Assembly: GCA_039105265.1 (NCBI GenBank)
Contig: JAPFFF010000029.1
Coordinates: 1,302,001-1,366,000 of the forward strand
DNA from: Tritrichomonas musculus
Lineage: Eukaryota; Parabasalia; Tritrichomonadida; Tritrichomonadidae
DNA: 64,000 nt
Direction of reading: 5' to 3'
Position 1 is the stretch's first letter, and each line of letters begins with the position of its first letter. The notes beneath the pieces are model-generated. The model had not been told where the DNA came from. It saw nothing but the letters and a program-made list of their open reading frames with translations, and searched no databases. Shown here in pieces: positions 19,136 to 28,770 of the stretch. Both the position numbers and the translations under genes were made by a program.

Positions 19136-20572
19136 TTAAAAACTTCCTGAGTTTAATATTGCTCTTGCCTCTTCAATATTTCCATTTGTAGCATCTAAAA
19201 CAGAAACAATTGTGTTAAAATCGCAAACTTTTGCAAACTCACCTATAAAAAGTATTTGGTCTCGGTTAAAATTGGCAGCTTTTTCAATTGCTCGATAAAA
19301 ATCATCATTAGCCATATTAGTACTTATAAGTAAGTTTTTATATTCAATATAGGGATTGACAAATTGATCTGGACTTTGAGTTGAAATCTCATTAATTTTT
19401 TGTATTGATGCGGTAAGTATTTGAACTTGAGCCAAACCCTTTGTAAATTCTGAAGCAAATGCTCTTTGCTGCTGTCTTTGCTGAACCATCTGTTGAAGTT
19501 GCAGTAATGGATTTTGAGTTGATCCGTATTGTGGAATTGTTCCAAATTGGGGATTGGTCGAATTTGGAATTGTTCCAAATTGGGGATTGATTGAATTCGG
19601 AATTGAACTGAATTGAGAACCAAATGAACTATTGATATTTCTTTTACGAAGTTGAAATAAATTTTGAAAAAAATCAGCTGCCCGATGATCTTTGTTTTTT
19701 GAACGATGGTCGTCGAACAAATCATTATTAAACCTTTCTATTTCTTCTGTGGATAATGTACCATTAATCATTGCTTCATATCGATCAAAATTATGTTCAT
19801 TTTGATAGAATGTATTAGACATATTTTCAAAAGCGAAATCATAGTTATTTAAAGCACCACGAAGAAAGACTCGTGCATGGCGTTCGTCATATCCCATTTC
19901 GAGTAGCTGTTGTAATTTTTGAGGATCTGCCTCTGGGTATTTGCTTTGTTTCAAAAGTTTCATAAATGAAGAACCAAATGATTCTTGAGTTGCATTTTGA
20001 TTAAAAGAATTTGTTTGATACTGTGCGTTTTGAGATGGAAGATGTTGATCTGTTTCTGGCTTATTTTGTGGTGGCGGATATGATTGTTGTGTTGGTTGCT
20101 GAATATTTTGTGATTGGAAGTAAGGTTCTTTTTCTGGCTTATTTTGTGGTGGCGGATATGATTGTTGTGTTGGTTGCTGAATATTTTGTGATTGGAAGTA
20201 AGGTTCTTTTTCTGGCTTATTCTGTGGTTCCGGTAATTTTTGATCATCTTGTCTCTGAGCGTTTTCTGATACTGGAGGTTTTATCTCTTGGTGAGTTTCC
20301 TCATTTGGTAAACTAGAAGGCGTTTGTAATTGTTTGAGACTATTTGGCAGATAAAAATTAATTGAAGTTCCTTCTGTAACATTCAAATTCATCAAAGTCT
20401 TTTCATCATCTCTTTGAATAACTTGCTTAATAATAATCTTTATACTTTTCGTTGCTTCTTCAGGAAGGCCAAATTTGTTAATAAATATTTTTTTAAGATC
20501 TAGTATCGTTGTACTTGGATCAACATCAATCTCAAAAGTCTCTTTTTTACGAGATGTAAGTATAATTTTCAT
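19136..20572 (-). CDS. UBL-UBA ubiquitin shuttle protein (Rad23/ubiquilin-like)
   Basis: A 478-aa frame with its ATG at 20572. Residues 1-77 are a ubiquitin-like domain (MKIILTSRKKETFEIDVDP..., DLKKIFINKFGLP). A Pro/Gln-rich linker (about 80-205) contains two perfect 26-residue repeats plus a third partial one. A first UBA domain follows (about 212-256: LQQLLEMGYDERHARVFLRGALNNYDFAFENM), then a Gln/Asn-rich middle, and a second UBA-like domain ends the protein (CDFNTIVSVLDATNGNIEEARAIL). UBL-UBA-x-UBA is the Rad23 order: the UBL docks on the proteasome and the UBAs bind ubiquitin chains. The XPC-binding domain is not clearly recognisable, so a ubiquilin-type protein is the alternative. Confidence 0.85.
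   Translation of the reverse strand: MKIILTSRKKETFEIDVDPSTTILDLKKIFINKFGLPEEATKSIKIIIKQVIQRDDEKTLMNLNVTEGTSINFYLPNSLKQLQTPSSLPNEETHQEIKPPVSENAQRQDDQKLPEPQNKPEKEPYFQSQNIQQPTQQSYPPPQNKPEKEPYFQSQNIQQPTQQSYPPPQNKPETDQHLPSQNAQYQTNSFNQNATQESFGSSFMKLLKQSKYPEADPQKLQQLLEMGYDERHARVFLRGALNNYDFAFENMSNTFYQNEHNFDRYEAMINGTLSTEEIERFNNDLFDDHRSKNKDHRAADFFQNLFQLRKRNINSSFGSQFSSIPNSINPQFGTIPNSTNPQFGTIPQYGSTQNPLLQLQQMVQQRQQQRAFASEFTKGLAQVQILTASIQKINEISTQSPDQFVNPYIEYKNLLISTNMANDDFYRAIEKAANFNRDQILFIGEFAKVCDFNTIVSVLDATNGNIEEARAILNSGSF
20053..20208 (-). repeat. 78-bp tandem repeat inside the UBL-UBA gene
   Basis: Two 78-bp units (20053-20130 and 20131-20208) appear identical and encode 26 residues each (NKPEKEPYF... 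to ...YPPPQ). A third diverged start follows at 20209. Identity at the DNA level points to recent duplication or continuing homogenisation. Confidence 0.9.
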
Positions 20573-21061
20573 TTCGTAAAATTTTAGAATTTTTAAAAGG
20601 ATTTTTGCAAAGGTCGTAAAACTGAATTTTTACAGTAAAACTCAATGATTGGTTTGTTTAAACTAATTATATTTTATTATTATAATAATAATCAGTTTTA
20701 TAAATATTTGCATCGTACTAAATTCAAATTAAAATAAAAACTAAAAGGATATAAGTATATATTAAATTTTCTTCAGAAAATAAATTTGAGTATTTTATCT
20801 CAATTTATTTTAATTATTTTTGATAAGAATTTTATAACACTTTATAAAAATTTAGAATAGCGATAACTTTTTATATAATTTATTCTAATCATTAATTCTT
20901 TTGATATCTTTTTATATGCTTTTAAAACATTAAGTGCTATATAAAAATAGTTATTATTATTGAAAAAAAAAAAATCATTTTTTAGCTAAAAATGCAGAAA
21001 AATTGAATTTGTTGAATTATTAAATGATGATTTTAAAAAAATTGGACGTTACAGGAGCCAA
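20573..21061. other. AT-rich intergenic stretch
   Basis: About 490 bp upstream of the UBL-UBA gene, with no recognised element or gene. Confidence 0.4.
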
Positions 21062-21247
21062 ATGAAGAATACAATTTTATTTATATGCATTTACTTTCTA
21101 ATATATTTGAATTTCATTCTAAATCAAATGTCAGTTTTTTCTAAAAATGAAGATTTAGTTGATTGGTTTCATAAATATAAAAAGTTTAATATTTCAATTA
21201 CTGAAGGATTTTGTCAAAAAGTAAAATATTATTTGTATAACACATAG
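21062..21247 (+). CDS. Small hypothetical protein, 61 aa, hydrophobic N-terminus
   Basis: A short ATG-started frame. Residues 1-22 are strongly hydrophobic and could be a signal peptide or signal anchor; the rest (FSKNEDLVDWFHKYKKFN...) has mixed composition unlike random AT-rich translation. It has no recognisable family and could be a relic or chance. The isolated location within 2 kb of non-coding DNA weakens the case. Confidence 0.25.
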   Translation: MKNTILFICIYFLIYLNFILNQMSVFSKNEDLVDWFHKYKKFNISITEGFCQKVKYYLYNT

Positions 21248-22921
21248 TATATCCATTCAAATGACATCTATATTTTTTAAATGATGCAAATATATAAGAA
21301 ATCGATATATATTGAATTTTAATTAAAGTCTTTATTTCAACCATTACATTTTATAATATTGGATATAAAATATATAAATTATATATTATAATTATTAAAT
21401 AAATTATTTATTAAGATAAATATAAATTTATTTAATTTTATTTTTTATTCAATTTAGTTGTACGACCTTTATTTTTGCCTGAAATTTTCTTTTGTCTGAT
21501 CAATTTACTGAAAATGTATAAATGAATATTTTGCAATATATATATACAATAACATATTTTAAACATTTATATGATTATTTTACATTTATTTTTATATGCT
21601 ATTAAATATACTCTAGAAAAATGATAAGAGATGGAGAGGATTCTACATAAAATTCAATTCTATGATTCAAAAGTTTACATTAAAATTTTCAATATTAATT
21701 TTTTTTTTTATTAAAAAGAACCAAAATGAGTATTACTCAATGAATAATATTACCCATTGATGAGTACTCATTTGATACTTTTTGAATGAAAACACGTTTG
21801 GACACAAAAAGCATGCAGTATGCTTTTTTTTGTACCCAATTAAATGATTCAAAAAGTGGTGAAATTAGGTAATTTATATAACAGCAGAAGGCTTATATTA
21901 GTTCATTTTGAAAATATGTAGAATGTTTAATCTTTAACTTTAAGAATAAAAAAGTTTAATATGTAAAATTGAATCATGTTTTTCTTTTTGTATCATTTCA
22001 ACTAAGGCAAAGTTATAATTTATATGTTAATGCATTTTAGTATCAGTTGTTCGTTTTATTAATTTTCATAATTAATCAAATATAAGTAGCTGCAAATTAG
22101 TTTTTAAAAAAAAAAAAAAAAATGAAAATAGAAATGCTAACATGGGTCAATAAAAAATATTTATTTTTATTAAGTTGTGTAAAAAAAATGGATTAGAATT
22201 ATCTGTTAAAAAGATTTATAATTTAATATCTTCCATATTTATATGTGCATGTAATGCTTTGTTAATGTGGTTTATTTTTAAAATGTTATTAATGCAATAT
22301 TTAAGCATTTTAATAATTGTATTATTACCGATTGTATTCCTCAAAAAGTCAATTTTTGAATACAACCATTTTTTTTGTTATGATTTATCATTTCAAAAAT
22401 TGATGGATTAATAAATGAAAATTAATTAAGTTTTATATTTTAAATGATAAAATGTTATAATATAAGAGCAAAATACTTTTTTATTTCAATTTCAAATATA
22501 TTTGATTGTAATTGAAAAAATAAAAATTTTATTACAATAATAAAATTATTCTATCTTAATATTTATTTTATAATATTTTGTATATCTTATTTTTAATTGA
22601 TAAAAAACATAATGATAATTAATGAAAATATTAAATTTTCTTTAAAAGAGAATAATAAAAAAAAATAATCACATTTTTTTTTTTCATAAAATTTACCTCA
22701 GAATTTGATAAAATGTTAATACTGCAATAATTAATTATTATTTTGCATGAATTATTCATATATATCATTATAATATTAATATATAAAATTAAATCGTATA
22801 AAATTCTAGAATAATATTTTCACTAATTAGTATATTAATATTTTATCTTTTGGTATCTTATTGAATTAAATCATACAAATATTACAATAAGATTATATAA
22901 ATAAATTCTAAACTAGTATAA
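21248..22921. other. AT-rich intergenic stretch with a foldback sequence
   Basis: About 1.67 kb without a convincing gene. An imperfect foldback of roughly 95 bp lies at 21769-21866: both arms begin with a CTTTTTGAAT-type sequence and meet at AGCATGC/GTATGCT. The frame 22175-22411 begins at TTG and has no usable ATG. Confidence 0.5.
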
Positions 22922-24079
22922 ATGGAAATACAAAAATATCTCGAAGAAATGAAACTAATGCAAAATAACCTTTTATCTTTTCTTGAAAACGATGGTGATG
23001 TTTCTGACGCATATCAAAATTTTATTACCATTTGTGATGAAAGCGATGTTCATCATCATAAGCACAAAATCAAATCGATTCTTTACTTAATATCTAAAAT
23101 ATCAAACAATCACCATCGCACTCACAACTTTTTCAACAAAATTGGACAAATTATACAGCATTTGCATCACAGAATCAAGCATTATTTCACCGATCAAGAA
23201 ATTTTTAATGTTTTTAAGAGTAACAAAAGAGTTCTTCTTCTACTTTTTGAAGAAAAAATAATAACGGTCGATGAGAATATTAAATATGTAATGGTTAACG
23301 GTATCTACAAGACAGCTAATTATGATTATTATTTTTTCCCAGAGCTTCAACCATTTCTTGATGAGAACTTCATCAAAGAAGTCACAGAAACTCTTCCAGA
23401 CGATTTTGAAGAAAAAAGAAAAATTGGCGAAAACGACGATTACATTTGTGAGATAATCAGGAATGATTTTATACATGAATTTGTGGATCAAGTTAAAAAA
23501 AGCAAAATTCATCTTAATTCCTTTGTTAAACCGTCAATTTACGAGACAAACAATTTTTTAATCAAAAATCAAACAACATTAATTGAATATGCTGCATTTT
23601 TCGGTTCTATTCAAATTTTCAAATATTTATATCAACACCTCACTCATCCCCGGACAACCAAAAAAATTCCCTTAAAATCACCGTTATGGCTTTTCACCAT
23701 TCATGGTCAAAATGCCGATATGATCTACTTTTTGAGAGAAAATCATTTCAAATTGAAACCGAAAAATTTTTATGCTTTTCTGAAAGAATCTATCAAATGT
23801 CATCACAATGAAATAGCTAATTATGTGATGGATAATTTCATTGATAAAAATGACGATCATATTGACACTTTTTCGTTTGGCCTTCAATATTACAATTTTT
23901 ATTTCATTCGCAATGACTTCTTAAACGGTTCCGTGTTTTACAATTTATGCGCATATGATTATTACCCAATTGTTCATGCTCTGTTAGAAACGAATGATCT
24001 CGTTACAAAACGTAGACAATCTGTAAGTAGAGGACTTTTCGTTTACAAAAAAAAAATTTTTTATGAAATTTCAAAATAA
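22922..24079 (+). CDS. Trichomonad ankyrin (DUF3447-type) protein, head of a split ankyrin locus
   Basis: The ATG-started frame gives 385 aa. The N-terminal ~200 residues match the conserved head of the large trichomonad ankyrin family: a short helical start, ILYLISKISNNHHR, IFNVFKSNKRVLLLL, FPELQPFL, DDFEEKRKIGENDDYI. Then come degenerate ankyrin units: TLIEYAAFFGSIQIFKYLY, LWLFTIHGQNADMIYFL, FYNLCAYDYYPIVHALL. The last ~20 residues (after RRQS) look like readthrough into non-coding DNA. A GTAAGT lies exactly there (24023), so the real protein may be spliced onto downstream ankyrin units or end differently. Cytosolic; probably a protein-protein interaction protein. Nine isolated ankyrin units follow downstream. 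Confidence 0.8.
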   Translation: MEIQKYLEEMKLMQNNLLSFLENDGDVSDAYQNFITICDESDVHHHKHKIKSILYLISKISNNHHRTHNFFNKIGQIIQHLHHRIKHYFTDQEIFNVFKSNKRVLLLLFEEKIITVDENIKYVMVNGIYKTANYDYYFFPELQPFLDENFIKEVTETLPDDFEEKRKIGENDDYICEIIRNDFIHEFVDQVKKSKIHLNSFVKPSIYETNNFLIKNQTTLIEYAAFFGSIQIFKYLYQHLTHPRTTKKIPLKSPLWLFTIHGQNADMIYFLRENHFKLKPKNFYAFLKESIKCHHNEIANYVMDNFIDKNDDHIDTFSFGLQYYNFYFIRNDFLNGSVFYNLCAYDYYPIVHALLETNDLVTKRRQSVSRGLFVYKKKIFYEISK

Positions 24080-24096
24080 AAATTTTTTTTTATAAA

Positions 24097-24195
24097 GAAG
24101 CATTGAATATTGCTGTGGAAAAAGAAAATGTAGAAATTGTTAAACTATTATTAGCATCAGGAAATATAGATGTCAATTTCATAAATATTTCTAAA
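24097..24195 (+). other. Isolated ankyrin-repeat unit 1
   Basis: Reads EALNIAVEKENVEIVKLLLA then SGNIDVN, one nearly ideal ankyrin repeat, closed by TAA at 24196. It is in a different frame from the head gene. It could be an exon joined to C at 24014 just before GTAGAC, or a relic. Confidence 0.7.
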
Positions 24196-24417
24196 TAACC
24201 GATTTTAATATAGTTTCAAAAAATTGAATATTTTTATTCAATTTTCAATCATATTTTTTTTGAATGCAATTTCAAATCAAATAATTTTTTTTTAATCATG
24301 TTTCTAAATTGATTATTTTTTGTATGAAATTTGAAAATTTTGTATTTTACTAATGAAATTCCTAAAAAAAATTTTTTTGTTAATGCAATTTCAAAATCAA
24401 TTTTTTTTTCTCATCAA

Positions 24418-24519
24418 AGAGCATCTTTATATATTGCGGTTAAAAAGGAGAATATTGAACTTGTAAAGATTTTATTAGGGCAGCCTGGAATTAATGTTAA
24501 TCAAAGAAATATTATGAGC
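24418..24519 (+). other. Isolated ankyrin-repeat unit 2
   Basis: Reads RASLYIAVKKENIELVKILL then GQPGINVN, followed by low-complexity sequence. Same frame as unit 1 but separated from it by stops. Confidence 0.7.
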
Positions 24520-24631
24520 CAATTTTTTAAATACAATTATAAAATCAGTTTTTTCAATGACATTTACAAAAAAAAAAAATTTATAATGTTTCAACTTAAC
24601 TTTTTGAATGAAATTTTTTTATTCATTTTTT

Positions 24632-24733
24632 AATAAAACAGCATTATATTTAGCTGTTGAAAAAGAGAATTATTCAATTGTTAAAATTTTGTCTAAAAGA
24701 CCAGAAATCGATCCAAATATTGTCTGTATTTTC
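24632..24733 (+). other. Isolated ankyrin-repeat unit 3
   Basis: Reads NKTALYLAVEKENYSIVKIL then SKRPEIDPN. It is preceded by AATAAAACAG and followed by GTATTTTC, which vaguely resemble splice borders. Confidence 0.7.
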
Positions 24734-24860
24734 AATCATTTTCAATTTCAAATAAAATTTAAAAAACAAAAAAAATTTTTATTACGTTTAAAATTGAATT
24801 GATTTTTATCTCGTTTTTTGTTATTTGTACTTTAATGATGTTTGATTTTATTTTACTTAT

Positions 24861-24959
24861 ACAACCCCATTTCAAATTGCAGTTGAAAAAGAAAATATTG
24901 ATATCATTAATACTTTGTTAACGATTCCAAATATTGACATTAATCATATCAGCATTTTG
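24861..24959 (+). other. Isolated ankyrin-repeat unit 4
   Basis: Reads TTPFQIAVEKENIDIINTLL then TIPNIDIN. No splice-like border is visible at either end. Confidence 0.65.
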
Positions 24960-25181
24960 GCACTTTTTTTAAATGTCGTTTTACAATTAATTATTATTTT
25001 AATAGCATTTCAAATCATAATAATTTTGAATAACATTTTAAAAATCATGTTATCTTAATAAAGTTTTTAAATTAAATGTTTTCATACAATTTTAAACAAA
25101 GTGTTTTTAATCACATTTCAATTTCATTTCTCATTCAATTTCAATAAAAAAAAATTTAATGAAATTTCAATTTGGAAAATT

Positions 25182-25286
25182 AATAAAACAGCATTAGATG
25201 TAGCAATTGAAAAATCAAATATTGATATTATTAAAATTTTATTAAATAGACCTGAAATTAGAGTTAATACAGTGTATGTTTCAAAT
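25182..25286 (+). other. Isolated ankyrin-repeat unit 5
   Basis: Reads NKTALDVAIEKSNIDIIKIL then LNRPEIRVN. It is preceded by AATAAAACAG and followed by GTGTATGTTTC, which includes GTATGT, the trichomonad 5' splice motif. Confidence 0.7.
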
Positions 25287-25567
25287 TAAAAATAATTTGA
25301 TAAAGTTCCAAAATATCAATTTTAATTGCATTTCAAGCACGCTTTATTTTTATTATGTTCAAAATTGCAATTGTTTGAATGATGTTTTTGAATTAAAAAT
25401 ATTTTAATGTAATTCATAAATTAAATATTGTTAATGACATTCTAAAAATCTAAAAAGTTTTAATTGCATTTCATAATTAATAAAAATTTAATAAAATTTC
25501 AAATTTAATGAAATTTGAATTCAATTCAATAACATTTGAATTCATGAAATTTTACTTTTTCTTGTTT

Positions 25568-25666
25568 AATAAATCACCATTGATTATGGCTGTTGAAAAA
25601 GAAGATATTCAGATTGTTAAACTTTTGTTGGATAAAAAAGTTGATTTGAACTTCAAAAGTAAAATT
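25568..25666 (+). other. Isolated ankyrin-repeat unit 6
   Basis: Reads NKSPLIMAVEKEDIQIVKLL then LDKKVDLN, then GTAAAATTTC. The surrounding frame has an ATG, but its other codons are low-complexity spacer. Confidence 0.7.
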
Positions 25667-26063
25667 TCAAATAAAATTAGTAATTTCATTTTAAATTAAA
25701 TCTTTTCAATACAATTTCAAAATAAATGATCTTAATCTCATTCCAATCTTGTATAATTCTAATCAAATTCATAATCAAAATGTTACATAAGATTTAATAT
25801 GAAATATTTCAATGATGTTTTAAATTTGTCATTTTTTTGATAACATTTCAATTCAATAATTTCAATGCAATTTCTAGTCAATTTTTTTTAATGCAATTTT
25901 GAATCGATTTCTTTTTTTATGAAATTTTTATTTTAATTGTTCAATTCTGTTTTAATTTTTGTATTTTTTAATATAATTTCAATTTCATTTTTTTTATGAA
26001 ATTAAAATTAATTTTTAATGAAATTTTATTGTTTTTTTAAATGAAATTTTGTTTTCATATTTT

Positions 26064-26177
26064 CATAAGACAGCTTTATATATTGCAACAGAAAAAGGGA
26101 ATATTGAAATAGTTAAGCTTTTATTAAAAATGAAAGATATCGATCCTAACATAATAAACATTTTATTGAAATTGTTT
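26064..26177 (+). other. Isolated ankyrin-repeat unit 7
   Basis: Reads HKTALYIATEKGNIEIVKLL then LKMKDIDPN, ending at TAA (26178). Spacers on both sides are about 0.4 and 0.6 kb. Confidence 0.7.
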
Positions 26178-26767
26178 TAATAAAATTTCAATTCAAAAAG
26201 TTTTAATGACATTCAAAAAAAGCATTTTTTTATTCAATTTCAAATTAATTTATCAAACAAAATTCTAGCTTTATTATTTTAATATAATTTCAAATTAATA
26301 GTTTAAATAAAATTATAAAATAAAAACTTTTTTATGTGATTCCAATTCAAATGTTTCAATACAATTTTAATTTATAATTATTAATTCAATTCAAAATTGA
26401 AATGATTGATGATATTCAAAATCAAATAATTTAATAAAATTATAAATCTTATTTTTGAATTGGATTCCTACATAACCATTTTAATTGGATTCCAAATCAA
26501 TCTTTTTTTGAATGAAATTTCAACTCATATTTTTCAATAACATTTTCGATGTATTTTTTTCTCATAACATTTCACATAATGTATTTCAACAAAATTCCTT
26601 TGATAGTTATTTTAATGAAATTTTACTTCTTTCATTTAATCGGATTTCAATCAACTTTTCTAATTGTATTTTAAATGCACAATTTTTAAATGAAGTTTTA
26701 AATATAAATTTTTGTTCTAATGAAATTTCAATGTTTATTTTCTAATGAAATTTTAAAATTATTATTT

Positions 26768-26893
26768 CATAGTGCTGCTTTGCATTTAGCGGTTGAAAAA
26801 GAAAATGTTGAAATTGTTAAACTTTTGTTAGCATGCGAGAATATCAAAGTGAATCTAAAAAACATTTCAAAAATCATAATTTTCAATACAATT
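26768..26893 (+). other. Isolated ankyrin-repeat unit 8
   Basis: Reads HSAALHLAVEKENVEIVKLL then LACENIKVN, closed by TAA. The core is very close to unit 1, with the same VEKENVEIVKLLLA. Confidence 0.7.
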
Positions 26894-27251
26894 TAAATTC
26901 TAAGTTTTCAATAGAATTTCATGTTTAATATTTGAATACAATTCTTAATCTGGATGTTTTAATAAAATTTCAAAATTTTGTTTAAATATAATTTAAAGTT
27001 AAATGATTCAATATCATTTAACATCAAAAATTTAATGGTATTCAAAATTCAAGCAATTTTGTGATATTTTTAAAAATATATTATTTTAATGCAATTTCAA
27101 AATAAATCGAATTTATAAATAACATTCCAAACTAAATTTTATTTTTTAATAAAATTAAAAATTAATTCTTTTTGATGTCATTTCAAAAGTTGAACTTTTT
27201 GAATGAAATTTCACATCAAAATTTTCAATACAATTTTGACATATTTTTTTA

Positions 27252-27359
27252 AATAAAACACCGTTGCATTTAGCAGTAATGAATCAGAATTTAGATATTA
27301 TTAAATTGTTATTAGATTTCGATGGTATTGATGTTAATGCTGTTGATGAAATTCAAATA
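27252..27359 (+). other. Isolated ankyrin-repeat unit 9 (last)
   Basis: Reads NKTPLHLAVMNQNLDIIKLL then LDFDGIDVN, ending at TAA (27360). It differs most from the others and looks like a terminal unit. No further unit follows. Confidence 0.7.
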
Positions 27360-28049
27360 TAAATTTTTGTTTACAGAATTAAGTTTCGTATTTTATGGTT
27401 TGTCTTTTTAATTTTTGAAAAACGCCTCTAAAGTTAACTAATAATAGTCTAATTATAAAGTTGTTTCATCCTGTAGATGATTCACCTATGTTAGTCGATT
27501 AATTTTTGAATTTTATTTGCAAAATAATAAATAATAAAGCAGAAGTTTATAGATTTTATGATTCTTTTATTTTAAATTTGAAAATATAATTAGAGCATCA
27601 TTAAAGATATAATTGATTTTTGGGGATATGTATTTTTCCAGAAGTATTTTAAATGAATTAATTTTTTTGTGTTTTATAGAAGAAATATGAATGTTAAATT
27701 ATTTAAAATGCTGCTTTGACTTTTTTCATTTTCAAAATATACATATTTATTTAAAATATTAGTTATGCATATGGATATAACATGAAATTTTAATAATAAT
27801 GTGGATTTAAAATATTATATGAAAAAAATATTATATATTTACATTTACGATTTGAGAAATAAATGATTTTTTTTTTCTGAAATTAAAAATTTCTGAAAAA
27901 TAATCTATTCAATTTTTAAATTAAATAGAATTATCATCACAATTTTAATAAGAATATTTTGTTTATATTGTATCAAATTTTAATGTTTTATTTTTATCAT
28001 AAAACGATATAAAAAATATGAAGTAATCTGCAATAAGTTATTTTTTATA
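27360..28049. other. AT-rich intergenic stretch
   Basis: About 690 bp after the ankyrin array, with no repeat of the spacer type and no gene seen. It includes the promoter of the next small gene, but no canonical initiator was recognised. Confidence 0.5.
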
Positions 28050-28343
28050 ATGTCAGGTTATCCACCAGGTTATGTACCAGGATATGGCGCACCACCTCCA
28101 CCAGGATATCCACCAGCATACGGCGCACCAGGATATGTTCCACCTCCACCACCAGTTTATGTTGCTCCTCCACCACCAGTTTATGTCGCTCCCCCTCCTC
28201 CAGTTTATGTAGCTCCACCGCCACCACCAATGTATGCAGGTGGTTATCGTCAGCCATATCCAGTCGGATGCTATAAGGTAAAGAAATTTAAGCCATATAA
28301 GCATTACGGATATAAGCATGGATCATCATCTTCATCTTCTTAA
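28050..28343 (+). CDS. Small Pro/Gly/Tyr-rich repeat protein, 97 aa
   Basis: The ATG at 28050 is followed by GYPPGY-type repeats, then tandem PPPPVYVAP units (three near-identical copies), a GGYRQPYP segment, and a basic Tyr/Lys/His C-terminus (KVKKFKPYKHYGYKHG) ending in six serines. The G/C-rich codons stand out sharply from the flanking AT-rich DNA, which supports real coding. It belongs to the broad XYPPX/GYP low-complexity class found at annexin or WBP N-termini and in extracellular coat proteins; no specific function follows. Stop TAAA. No signal peptide. Confidence 0.85.
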   Translation: MSGYPPGYVPGYGAPPPPGYPPAYGAPGYVPPPPPVYVAPPPPVYVAPPPPVYVAPPPPPMYAGGYRQPYPVGCYKVKKFKPYKHYGYKHGSSSSSS

Positions 28344-28761
28344 AATGATACTATTGTATAGATTGAAAAAAAAAAAAAAAAATTGTATTTTTTTAATATA
28401 CCATTAATAAAATCAATTATTAAAAAAACTTTCTGTCTTTTATTTATAAAACTGAATTGGTGTTTATTAAAACCAAAATATATGAAGTTAAAGTTTGTTA
28501 TTTGAATTGATATCTCACATAATAATCTATAAAATTTATTGGTAATTTGCCAAATACCGTTTATTGATATCATTTTAAAAAATATTTTTTATTTCAACAT
28601 CATCAGAATCGGCGATATTTCTATGTTCATTAAAAAAAAAAAAAAACGTTTTTTATGGCATTTCAAGTTAACATATTTTGAGTTAACTTTTTTTTATATT
28701 TGATCATTATCAATAAATGAATAATGAATGGTCAATTCAATGCAAATTGCATTGAAATTGA
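28344..28761. other. AT-rich intergenic stretch
   Basis: About 420 bp after the Pro-rich gene, with A- and T-runs and short inverted repeats, but no gene. Confidence 0.45.
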
Positions 28762-28770
28762 TACTTAAAT

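Larger units (their letters stand above)
24200..27250. repeat. Spacers of a degenerate ~30-bp minisatellite between ankyrin units
   Basis: The DNA between the ankyrin units is built from imperfect copies of a unit close to AATGAAATTTCAAATCAAT followed by a T-run, repeated many times at roughly 28-35-bp spacing. All frames contain many stops. The pattern begins after the head gene and stops after the last unit at about 27250. Confidence 0.7.

Noticed and set aside
22175-22411. Hydrophobic 78-codon frame
   Set aside because: It begins at TTG; the first ATG leaves about 47 hydrophobic codons typical of T-rich DNA.
26512-26745. 77-codon frame between ankyrin units 7 and 8
   Set aside because: It consists of translated minisatellite spacer (Phe/Asn/Ile/Ser-rich) with no ankyrin pattern.
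24097-27359. Idea that the ankyrin units are a CRISPR-like or tRNA-like array
   Set aside because: Units are not identical repeats, spacers are not unique, and conservation is at the protein level.
28045-28319. Two minus-strand open frames over the Pro/Tyr-rich gene (Trp/Ile-rich and His/Val/Leu-rich)
   Set aside because: They are mirror images of the repeat codons on the plus strand; the plus-strand protein has an ATG and a coherent repeat pattern.
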